This document shows positions 34,578 through 43,400 of a stretch of 64,000 bases of DNA, one piece after another. The notes under the pieces are model-generated. The model was given only the letters and a program-made list of their open reading frames with translations, searched no databases and had not been told where the DNA came from. How positions within the stretch are numbered: the stretch's first letter is position 1; each line of letters opens with the position of its first letter. Both the position numbers and the translations under genes were made by a program. Source of the stretch: Lignipirellula cremea (GTDB taxonomy: Bacteria; Planctomycetota; Planctomycetia; Pirellulales; Pirellulaceae); the NCBI RefSeq assembly GCF_007751035.1, contig NZ_CP036433.1, positions 3,019,001 to 3,083,000 on the forward strand. The letters run 5' to 3'.

Positions 34578-36563
34578 TTAGATCCACAGTTTGGCGCGGA
34601 GGAAGTCGATTAGGTCGCCGAAGAGGACGTAGCCCAGGCTCTTTTTTCCGCAGTATATTTTGGCTCGGGTGTCGGCTCCAAAGCGGACGGACGTTAGTTG
34701 TCCGTCGATCTGGGCCACCGCTTCGAAGACGTTCCCTTTTTCAGCCATTGTGATCGAGCGTTCGCCGACGTGAATGAGTTTGCCACGGTGTTTGACCGTG
34801 GGTTCGGTCAGCAGCACAAACTCGACCAGCAAGGGTTCTTTCCGTTTTCCCATTTCGCGGATGACGTGGCCGACGCGTTTCGCTGGAATGTCCAGCTCCA
34901 ATTGCCAGGGACTGTCAGCCGCCATCAGCTCCAGCAATTGCTCGCCGCGTTTGACGGGCCGTTCGCGGAGCAACAGTTCGACATTGAATGTTGTCACGAC
35001 GCCCTTTTTGGGCGCCGTGATCAGCAAGCCTGCTTCCCTCCGTTCCAGCGCTATCAGCTGCTGCTGAAGTCCTTTCAGCTGCAGTTGCTCTTTACCCAAG
35101 AGGGCGCGGGTCTGGGAAATGCCATCGCTTTCAACGAGCTTACGCGCTCGTTGCTGTAATTCACGAATGGAGGCCCGAGACTGCTCGAGCTGACTGCGGA
35201 GTTCAACCAGCTGTACTTCGAGTTCATCGTTGACAAGGCGTAGCAACGGAGCGCCGGCTGCGAACTCTCCGCCGCTATGAACCTGTAGTTCACTGACGCG
35301 GCCATCCATCGGCGCAAAGAGCACTTGGCGATCTTGCGGCGCCAGCCGGCCCTCGACGACGACGCGGTGTTCCCAAGGGATCAGCATCAGCGCTGCGGCG
35401 CCCACGAAGGCGGCGGCCAGAATCGCCACTGCGGCGGCCAGGCGCCGACCATGAAACCAATCGATGCCGCGGCCGAGCGTTTTCCAGGCGCGGAGCAGAT
35501 AAAGGCGGCGGTGCTCATCCGCGTGCGACAGCGCTGCAGCGGCATGTTCGCTGAACAACTTGAGCGGCCCCAGCGGCCGTTCTTGGAGGCCGCTTTCGCT
35601 CTTCCATTCCGCCAACAGGCAGCCGAACGGTTTTCGCGGGCGAAGGTTACGGCGGCGTTGATCGGCCTCGGTTTCTTCCCGGACGAGCGGTTCAGGCCGC
35701 ATGAGAGGAATGATGGCCAGCGTCGTCAGGCCGCTTTCGTCGATCAGTTCGGCTAGCGGCTCTTCCATTTCCGGCGGCAGTTGGGTCGGATCACCAGTGA
35801 AGATCAGCGGCTCTTCGGAGCGAATCGCTTGCTGGGCGACCTGGGTTAGTTTCTTGACGAGAGCGGAGCGTCGATTAACCTGGGATTGCCCACTGATGGC
35901 GACGGGCCGAACATCGCGTCCATGATTGACGAAGACGCTCAGGCGATCGCAGCCGAGGATCAGTCTTCCATCGTTGGACGCGGAGGCGGCCGTCTCGCTG
36001 AGGGAGAGCGACTGGTGCAGTCGTAGGGCGACCAGCGACAGATCGAGTCCGGCGGTCTCCGCGGGAGAATCCTGTTCCGAGCGGGTTTGCTCATGGAGGT
36101 ATTGCGAAGCCAAGCCGACGGCCGTTTCCATCCGCTCCATCCGCTCCTCAGCCTCTTCGCGATCGGCCGGCTGGCAAACTGCTTCCACGACGCCGATGCA
36201 CTCGCGGCGCACGACCAACGGAGCCAGATAAATGGCGGCGGGAGCCAGCGGATCGTCGGCCCCCTTAGCTTCGTGCAGAAGCGTTTCGCCGGAGGCCGCC
36301 CTTTCCAGCAACTTGCAGTGTGCTTGGACCGCCTCCTCGGTTGGGAACCGTGCGCGAAGATCCTCGCCCAAATGACGCACGGGCAGGATCTGTCCATCGT
36401 CCGCCAGACGCCACAGTGCTGCCGCTTGGGCGCCCAAGGAGTCGCCGACAATTTCGAGAAACGGCAGAAAGAAATCGTCGATCGGAGGTCGCGACCTGAT
36501 CAAGCTCTCGAGTTTTTCTAGAGCCTTTGGCCCGGTATCCGGGGTCGGAAGATAGTTGTTCAT
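34578..36563 (-). CDS. GAF-domain HlyD-type membrane adaptor
   Basis: The 661-residue protein starts MNNYLPTPDTGPKALEKLESL. Two cytosolic GAF-like domains lie at about residues 20-160 and 180-345 (QAAALWRLADDGQILPVRHLG; GCDRLSVFVNHGRDVRPVAISG). One membrane helix near residues 385-405 (AAVAILAAAFVGAAALMLIPW) is followed by a biotinyl-lipoyl/HlyD part, coiled coil and beta-barrel (LFAPMDGRVSELQVHSGGEFAAGAPLLRL). It is convergent with the SecA gene, 29 bases apart. Sensing GAF domains joined to an adaptor suggest that export is controlled by a small-molecule or redox signal. Confidence 0.8.
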   Translation of the reverse strand: MNNYLPTPDTGPKALEKLESLIRSRPPIDDFFLPFLEIVGDSLGAQAAALWRLADDGQILPVRHLGEDLRARFPTEEAVQAHCKLLERAASGETLLHEAKGADDPLAPAAIYLAPLVVRRECIGVVEAVCQPADREEAEERMERMETAVGLASQYLHEQTRSEQDSPAETAGLDLSLVALRLHQSLSLSETAASASNDGRLILGCDRLSVFVNHGRDVRPVAISGQSQVNRRSALVKKLTQVAQQAIRSEEPLIFTGDPTQLPPEMEEPLAELIDESGLTTLAIIPLMRPEPLVREETEADQRRRNLRPRKPFGCLLAEWKSESGLQERPLGPLKLFSEHAAAALSHADEHRRLYLLRAWKTLGRGIDWFHGRRLAAAVAILAAAFVGAAALMLIPWEHRVVVEGRLAPQDRQVLFAPMDGRVSELQVHSGGEFAAGAPLLRLVNDELEVQLVELRSQLEQSRASIRELQQRARKLVESDGISQTRALLGKEQLQLKGLQQQLIALERREAGLLITAPKKGVVTTFNVELLLRERPVKRGEQLLELMAADSPWQLELDIPAKRVGHVIREMGKRKEPLLVEFVLLTEPTVKHRGKLIHVGERSITMAEKGNVFEAVAQIDGQLTSVRFGADTRAKIYCGKKSLGYVLFGDLIDFLRAKLWI

Positions 36564-36699
36564 GGGGAGCTACTATCGTAAGATTTGAGTACGGGGTCAC
36601 CCCAGGCTATGATCGGTTTGTAGACTAGCATGCGGAATAACCCGTCGCAACGCACAACATTCTGAAGGTAGATGGAAAGAAAGGGTTCGCGGCGGCTCC

Positions 36700-38910
36700 A
36701 TGGATCAAAATTCTACCAGCCGCCGCCGTTTACCACTGATCGCACGCAGCGAGTTAGTGGTTCTGCAGAACGCCTTCGGCGGCTCGGGGTGTTGGGTTGT
36801 GAAAGATCCGGTGGCCCTCAAGTATTATCGCCTGGAAGCGGAGCAGTACGTCGTATTGATCCATCTCGACGGGCAACGCTCTTTGCAGGATCTGAAGGAT
36901 CTGTTGGTCCTCCGTTTCCCGTGGCTGTGGCTGACGATCCGCGATGTGCAGTCGCTGGTCTCGGACTTGCAAGAGAAGGGACTGCTGACCACCGTGCGAC
37001 TTGGCTATGGCGTATCGCTGTTGCACAAAGATTGGCGAGACCGAAAGCAAAAGTGGAAGCAGACAGCGATGAGCTTGCTCTCCTTAAAGCTTCCCGGCGT
37101 CGATCCGCAACGAACGCTGAATATGTTCTATCCGGCGGTGCGGCCTCTGTTTCATCGGTTGACCTTGCTAGTGATGGCGATCTTTGTGAGCGCCGCTTGG
37201 CTCAGCGTGTTGGTCAATTTTGAAGCGTTCCGTAGTCGTCTGCCGGGCTTTCAACAGTTTTTCACCGGTTGGAATATTGTCTACCTATGGCTGGTGATCG
37301 CCTTCACCAAAACCCTGCACGAATTGGGGCACGCGTTTACCAATCGGCACTTTGGCGGCGAGAGTCATGAGCTGGGCGTGATGGTGCTGATCTTCTCGCC
37401 CACCTTGTATTGCGATGTGACGGATAGTTGGATGTTCCCTAGCAAGTGGCGTCGGATCGCGGTGGCGGCTGGCGGCGTGGCGGTCGAATTGGTGCTGTCG
37501 TCGATCGCTATTTTGGTCTGGTGGAGTACGGGACCTGGACTATTGAACAATTTGGCGCTCAACGTCATCTTTGTGACGATGGTCGGAGCGATTGCGGCCA
37601 ATGCCAATCCGCTGATGCGATTTGACGGTTACTACGTGCTGTCGGACTGGCTGGAGATCCCCAACTTGGCCTCCAAAGCTGACAAGCTGTTGCGGCAAGC
37701 GCTGTATCACTATTGTTTGGGCGTCGAGCTCCCGCCGGATCCCTTCATGCCGCGACACGGCCAGGGATGGTTTATCGCCTACGCCATCTGCTCCAAGATT
37801 TACAAATGCTTGCTGGTCGTCATGATCACGCTGATGCTATACCGTTGGCTCAAGCCTTATAACTTGGAAGTGCTGGGAGTGATCCTGGGGCTGTCCTCGG
37901 CTGTCATCGCCAGCGGCAAGTTGCTTTGGGAAATGTACAAGACCCTCACCACCCCGAGAAATGAGAAAGTGAAAAAGAAGAACCTGGCGATCAGTTCTCT
38001 CGCGGGAATCGCGATTCTAGCCATCGTCGTATTGCTTCCCGTTCCTTGGTATGTCGAGGCCCCCTTACGGGTGCAGCCCAAGGGGGTGCAGTTTGTCTAC
38101 GTCGATACCCCGGGCCAGATCGAGCGGACGCACGTGCAGCCAGGCGGCTGGGTGGAAGCGGGCGATCCGGTCGTCGACTTGAGCAATTCCGAAATCCAAC
38201 TTGCCCTGAATAAATTGAAAACTGAGCAGGCGATCGAGCAGGCCAATCTCCTGACCAGCCGATCTCGCAACGACGCCGCGCTGGAGGGGCTGGCCTTACG
38301 ACGACTGCAAGGCATTCTAGGCCGCATACGGGAGATTGAAAAACAACTTGAGCGGCTGCACGTGACGGCGCCGATCGCTGGTGAGGTATTGCGGGCGCCG
38401 CGGCGAGAAGCCAGCAATCGGCGCCGCGATGACCTGGAATTGACCAGTTGGACCGGCGTGCCGACGTCAGCGGAAAACACGGGAGCCGCCATGGAGGCGG
38501 GAACGCATCTGATGAGCATCGCCCCGGAGCCGTCTCGGTTTGAAGCGATCGTCTACCTGGACCAGACCAGCCGCAATTCCGTCTCGGAGAAAATGCCGGT
38601 TGCTTTGCGGTTTGAAACGTTGCCCGATCAGATCGTGCATACTCATATAACAGAGATCTCTCTTCGCCATCTGGAACACGTGCCGCAGGAAATTTCCAAC
38701 AAGTACCAAGGCGATCTGCCTACGGTCACTGACGAACGCGGGCGCGAGCGGGTAACTTCGGCCGTCTATCAGGTGCAGATCGCCGTGCCCGAAGAGCTGG
38801 CGGCGGTGCGTTCGGGCGTGCGTGGTCGAGCTCGCATCCTTCTGCCGGCGCGAACGCTCGGCAGCTGGCTCTATCGATTAGTTTCCGTCCAATTCCGCTT
38901 CCGCCTCTGA
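36700..38910 (+). CDS. PqqD-M50-HlyD fusion membrane protein
   Basis: Residues about 10-95 resemble a PqqD-like winged fold (SGCWVVKDPVALKYYRL, LEAEQYVVLIHLDGQRSLQDLKDLL). A membrane region follows with the M50 zinc motif HELGH at His207-His211 (TKTLHELGHAFTNRHFGG) and a second NPLMRFDGYY motif carrying Asp309. The C-terminal 250 residues have a HlyD/lipoyl type adaptor (YVDTPGQIERTHVQPGGWVEAGDPVVDL). Genes of this design usually accompany GAF-HlyD and HlyD genes in planctomycetes. The M50 part could handle maturation of a substrate, or act as a membrane scaffold. It diverges from the GAF-HlyD gene. Confidence 0.85.
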   Translation: MDQNSTSRRRLPLIARSELVVLQNAFGGSGCWVVKDPVALKYYRLEAEQYVVLIHLDGQRSLQDLKDLLVLRFPWLWLTIRDVQSLVSDLQEKGLLTTVRLGYGVSLLHKDWRDRKQKWKQTAMSLLSLKLPGVDPQRTLNMFYPAVRPLFHRLTLLVMAIFVSAAWLSVLVNFEAFRSRLPGFQQFFTGWNIVYLWLVIAFTKTLHELGHAFTNRHFGGESHELGVMVLIFSPTLYCDVTDSWMFPSKWRRIAVAAGGVAVELVLSSIAILVWWSTGPGLLNNLALNVIFVTMVGAIAANANPLMRFDGYYVLSDWLEIPNLASKADKLLRQALYHYCLGVELPPDPFMPRHGQGWFIAYAICSKIYKCLLVVMITLMLYRWLKPYNLEVLGVILGLSSAVIASGKLLWEMYKTLTTPRNEKVKKKNLAISSLAGIAILAIVVLLPVPWYVEAPLRVQPKGVQFVYVDTPGQIERTHVQPGGWVEAGDPVVDLSNSEIQLALNKLKTEQAIEQANLLTSRSRNDAALEGLALRRLQGILGRIREIEKQLERLHVTAPIAGEVLRAPRREASNRRRDDLELTSWTGVPTSAENTGAAMEAGTHLMSIAPEPSRFEAIVYLDQTSRNSVSEKMPVALRFETLPDQIVHTHITEISLRHLEHVPQEISNKYQGDLPTVTDERGRERVTSAVYQVQIAVPEELAAVRSGVRGRARILLPARTLGSWLYRLVSVQFRFRL

Positions 38911-39909
38911 GGTCCAGAAGAGCAGGTCGGCGCTCATGCCTGGAAAGAACTTGCGTTCCGAGTTGTCGATTTCTACGACCACTCGGAAGGAGTTGTTCGG
39001 TTCGATTTCTGGGCTCACGAAACGAATCGTGCAGGGCGTTTTATGGCGTTTGCCGCGGGTCAGGAGCACGTCGGCTTGAACGCGGCTGTTGGCGATCTCG
39101 CGCGGACTGTGCAGTGCTGCATCGACATAGCCTTCAATTAAAAGGCGATCAATCGAGATGATGCGGAGCATCGGTTCGCCCTGGCTGACCCACTCGCCTT
39201 GCTTTCGCCGCACGGAAGTCACTAGACCGCGGAACGGGGCCGTCAGGCGGCGGTCCTGCACCTCAAGCGACGCCAGCCGATGCTGCGCTTCTTTCGCCTT
39301 CATGGTAATGACGGCCAGAGCCACCGCACGCCGAGCCACCAGAACTTCCAGGCGTGCGTGCTCCATCTTCAGCTGCTGTTTGGAGATTTCTAAGGGAGAG
39401 ATGGCGCCAGGATTGCTTTCCCGAATCTGCTCCATGATCTTCAGTTCCTGGGCCGCCAGTTCGGCCGTTTTCACGGCTGCCTGTACACGCAACTCATTCT
39501 GGGCTTCGCTCTCGGCAGCTTCCAACTCGGCGGCGGCCACCGCCTCTTGTTGTTTGGCGGCGCGCTCGTCGATAAGTCCCAGCAACTGATCTTGTTCGAC
39601 TTGGTCGCCCACCTCGACTTGCAGTAAAGTCAACATGCCAGCGTGCTGGGCCGATAACTCGACCCGACGCTCGAGGGTCACCAAGCAATCGGTCACGCGT
39701 TGAGCCGGCGCGGACTGCGCCGTCGCCGGTCGCCCTGTTGTGAACAGAACCGCCAGCAGTAGCGTGGACCAACCAACCTGCCGCCCACGACATCCCATGG
39801 GTCGTAAGCGTGCGATGCGAATACGACCGTTATCCCGCGCCGCACGGAATGCTTCTTCGACATCTCCCCTGGCTGTTGACCCAAGCGTACGACGATCGTT
39901 GCGTGCCAT
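38878..39909 (-). CDS. HlyD/RND-type periplasmic adaptor, 343 residues
   Basis: The protein has a likely signal peptide if read from ATG 39798 (MGCRGRQVGWSTLLLAVLFTTGRPATAQS); ATG 39909 adds 37 residues of charged leader. After it come a biotinyl-lipoyl half motif (LSAQHAGMLTLLQVEVGDQVEQDQLLGLIDE), a long coiled coil of about 100 residues, the matching lipoyl half (APFRGLVTSVRRKQGEWVSQGEPML) and a beta-barrel. Its 3' end overlaps that of the M50 fusion gene by 33 bases. It would bridge the inner membrane components to the outer membrane or cell surface. Confidence 0.82.
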   Translation of the reverse strand: MARNDRRTLGSTARGDVEEAFRAARDNGRIRIARLRPMGCRGRQVGWSTLLLAVLFTTGRPATAQSAPAQRVTDCLVTLERRVELSAQHAGMLTLLQVEVGDQVEQDQLLGLIDERAAKQQEAVAAAELEAAESEAQNELRVQAAVKTAELAAQELKIMEQIRESNPGAISPLEISKQQLKMEHARLEVLVARRAVALAVITMKAKEAQHRLASLEVQDRRLTAPFRGLVTSVRRKQGEWVSQGEPMLRIISIDRLLIEGYVDAALHSPREIANSRVQADVLLTRGKRHKTPCTIRFVSPEIEPNNSFRVVVEIDNSERKFFPGMSADLLFWTSEAEAELDGN

Positions 39910-40050
39910 TTTTTGCTATCGGTTTTGAAGGATCGGGGGACGCGCCTCGATGGCGAAAACTTCTCGAAGAGAGCCGCCGCCGGAGCACTGCTCCGCTCGC
40001 CATGACGGCCAGCAGAACAAGGCTGAGAAGGAACGACAGGCAGTTCGGCG

Positions 40051-40374
40051 TTAGCCTTGCTCGCCGTTCGCGGAGCTGGCTTCTGTTTCGGCCGATTCGA
40101 ACACGGGACGCTCGGGGCGCTCATCATCCGGGGACAGCCGCGGAGGCCGCCAATCGGTTGGCGGCGGACCTGCGACTTCCGGTTCCTGATAGCCTTCAAG
40201 ATAGGCGAAGTCGTCGTCTTCCTGGCCGGCGGGATCGACATAATTTCCCCAAGACTCGGATTCCTCTTGCGGCTCGATTTGGTGCTCGGCAAGCACCGCA
40301 TCCAAATCGAAAGTCTGTTCGTCGTCCAGCAGGGCTTCGTCTGTTTCCACCGGCTCAGGTAGCGGTTCGTTCAT
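40051..40374 (-). CDS. Small, very acidic protein between the adaptor and the giant gene
   Basis: Start ATG 40374 has AGAGG five bases upstream; ATG 40389 would add five residues. The 107-residue protein is rich in D, E and P (MNEPLPEPVETDEALLDDEQ) with a tail PPTDWRPPRLSPDDERPERP, and should be largely unfolded. It has no signal peptide. It is 50 bases downstream of the giant gene and 140 upstream of the HlyD gene. It could be a chaperone, an immunity-type partner or a second export substrate; nothing in the sequence decides between these. Confidence 0.65.
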   Translation of the reverse strand: MNEPLPEPVETDEALLDDEQTFDLDAVLAEHQIEPQEESESWGNYVDPAGQEDDDFAYLEGYQEPEVAGPPPTDWRPPRLSPDDERPERPVFESAETEASSANGEQG

Positions 40375-40424
40375 CGGGACCTCTGCCATGTAATAGATAA
40401 AGAAAATGGGTAATTTGAGATCGC

Positions 40425-43400
40425 CTAGTCGATGTCGATCGTTCCGTCGGCCGACCGTGATTTGTCCGTGGGGTGCTTCGATTCGAACTTCGCCAGCACT
40501 TCACCTTTGGCGTTCAGAATTTCGAAGAGTGGCTTTCCGTTGGCCTGAGTTGTTTGCCTGACTGCCGTCGCTTTCTGGCCTTCTGCCGCCAGCAAGTTGT
40601 ACATCGCCGCCCGCCGCTTTACCAATCCCTTCATTGGGAAGTATGTTTTCACATCTTTTCCCGTTTCGGCATCTTTTCTCGTTATGGAGGTGTAGTGATA
40701 CTGAGCAGTCGACAATAGATTCTGCGGGGAGCGATCCTCGGGCGCCTTTTCAAATTCTTTGAGCAAAGTTTTCGTTCCCTCAAAGCCGATTGCCCCATCT
40801 GGGAGATTCCACGCGATGTCGATCAATGCCTGTTGCTCATTCACGGCAAGTTGGTCGTAATTAGGCACCCTGTCTTTCACTCGGTTTTCAAAGAGCGCGA
40901 TCACGTCCTTCGCCCAAGCTTCATCCGAATCGAAATCGGATCGTTTGATTCCGTCTTTAACGGCCTCCGAGAAATCGATTTCATCCGCAGGAAATGGTAT
41001 GCCCTTGAAATCTCCCGCAGTCACTTCTTTCCCGTTGTGCTTCACGCCGCTGTCGGCCACTATGCCAAAGGGTAAAGTGATGTTCCCCGAGTCACTTCCG
41101 ATATGGGGTTTTGTTCCTTCAAGCGTTTTAAAGGGCTCAATTCGAGCCAGAACCGCCTCGCTGTAAGCCCCAGGCGCGGGCGGTCCGACAAAGTCCTCTC
41201 CTGGCGCAGGCGGTCCGACAAAGTCCTCTCCTGGCGCAGGCGGTCCGACAAAGTCCTCTCCTGGCGCAGGCGGTCCGACAAAGTCCTCTCCTGGCGCAGG
41301 CGGTCCGACAAAGTCCTCTTTGGCCTCGGCTGGCTTCACCTCCGCCTTCTCCTCTTTGACCACCACGGTGGCTTGAATGTTGGCCTGACCTGTGCGGGGG
41401 TCGACCGTCGCCTTCACTTCGCCATCGTCGGATTTGACGGAACCGGTGATCTTGGTGGTTTCGCCGGTGCGCGGATCGACGGTCGCTCCCAAGCTGCCGT
41501 CTTCTCCTTTGACTTCGGCCGAAACGCTGGTTGTCTCGCCGGTGTTGGGGTCGCCGGTGATGCTGACCTTGCCGTCTTCGTTAAGGGCGCCAACGGTGAC
41601 CTTCTTGGTCTCGCCAGTGCTAAGATCGCCGGAAGCGCCGATGGAGACGGCCTCTTGGAATTCCCCTTTTTCGTCCTTCTCGCCTACCGTCGCCGTGGCG
41701 GAAAACTTGCTGATCTCGCCTGTGGTGGGATCGACCTTGGCGTCGGCCTTTAACTCGACGCCTTCGACGTCGATCGACGCCTTGAGGTTGAAGTCCCAGG
41801 CTTCGACATCGGTGTTCGACAGGCCCTTCTTCTGGTCGTACTTGGCTTCGATTTCGGCGTCGTAGCCCCAGCCTTCCGGCCGCTCTAGTCCCATCGATTT
41901 GAGCAGATTGCCGAGACCGGCCGCCTTCACCGACCCGGGATACGTTGAGCCGTTGATGGTGTTAATGCGGGTGGTTGAGGAGAGGCTGGCGCCGCCCTTT
42001 TTAGGTCCGCCTTCGTGGAGATAGGTGATGCTACTGAGCAGTTCATCCCGCTTTCCGAGATCCCAGGCGGCTGACATGTCGACGATTCCCAAGTCGTAAC
42101 CCATGCTGATCACGCCGGTCGTCTTGGAGCTGTCTTGATAGGTGATGGCGGCGGGGCCGTGTTTGTAACTCACTTTCGCCGCCCATTCGGCCAGCCGCCA
42201 GTCGGTTTGGCTTTTGGTCCGCCAGGAGAAGGAGAGTTCAAACTGGCTGGTCTTGGCGCCGATCGTCCACCAGCCGCCGTCCCCCTGTTTGATGTCGATG
42301 GAAGCGTCGGCGAACTTGACCGCCTGATTAAGCAGCACGTTGGGGTCGAGCAGTTTGGCCAGATCAATGTCGCCGAATGCCTCGAACGGATTGAGGCCTC
42401 CTCCCAGATTCGAACCCGCCGGCGGTTGCAGTTTGGTCCAGTCCAGACCGTTGAGCATCTTCAGGGAGTCGGTCATGTTGGTGATGGTGGTCAACGGCGC
42501 TTGGGCCAATTCGGTCACGCCGGTGCTGAAGTCCGAGAGGATCTGATCGAACTCATCCGGAATGGCGGCGCTGTACAGTTTCTTCCATTGGTCAGCGATG
42601 CGGCCGCCTAGCGCCTTCCCTTCCTCGGCAATGTCGCCGGCCGCTTTCTTCCCTTCGCGGGCTACATCATCAGCCGCATTTTTCCCTTCACGAGCAATAT
42701 CGCCGCCGGCCGTTTTTCCCTCACGGGCGATGTCTCCCGCGACATCCTTACCTTCTCGAGCGACGTCTCCGCCAACATCCTTACCCTCCCGCGCGATGTT
42801 TCCACCAAGCTCCTTCGCTTCTTGCGCGATGACGCCGCCTTTCTCTTTGCTCCACTCCGCCAGGTCGCCCAGGCCAACGTTGGCCGCTTTGCCGATATCC
42901 GGCAGGCTGAAATCCGTCGCCTTGATCGGGCTCTGATCGATGGCGGCGGAAACAATGTCCGCCGGGTTGATCTTGACCGCTTCCCCCAGCGAGGCGACCA
43001 CCGAGTGCGGATCGGCGAAGGACTTCTTGGCCTCAGCCGCGATGGCCTTGGCCGACGGCGGCAAGGTGATTTTGGGCGCCTTCACGCCGAGGATCGAACC
43101 GGCTTTGAGTCCCGCGTTGACATTCGTCAGAATGTCTTTTGGCGCCGGCAGAGACAGGTTCGACACGCTCAGCGGCTTGGTCAGGTTGTTCAGCGAGACC
43201 GACTTGCCCAACATGTCTCGCAGCCAAATGGGCACGCCGATGTTGCCGATCGCCTGCTTCCAGGTGGAGTCCCAACGCTTCTTCCAACTGCTGTAGTTGA
43301 AGGTGCTTGAACCGATGCTGACCAGCTTGTTAACGCCGCTGCTCTTGGAAGCCTTTTCCAAGTCCTTCTTCGCGTCGTTCATGCTATACAGCGAAAAGGA

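Noticed and set aside
35325-35756. Plus-strand frame within the GAF-HlyD gene
   Set aside because: It is antisense to a well-supported membrane adaptor protein.
41180-41319. Regular 30-bp repeats as a possible CRISPR array
   Set aside because: The units are directly adjacent without spacers and stay in frame within a coding gene, so they are a coding tandem repeat.
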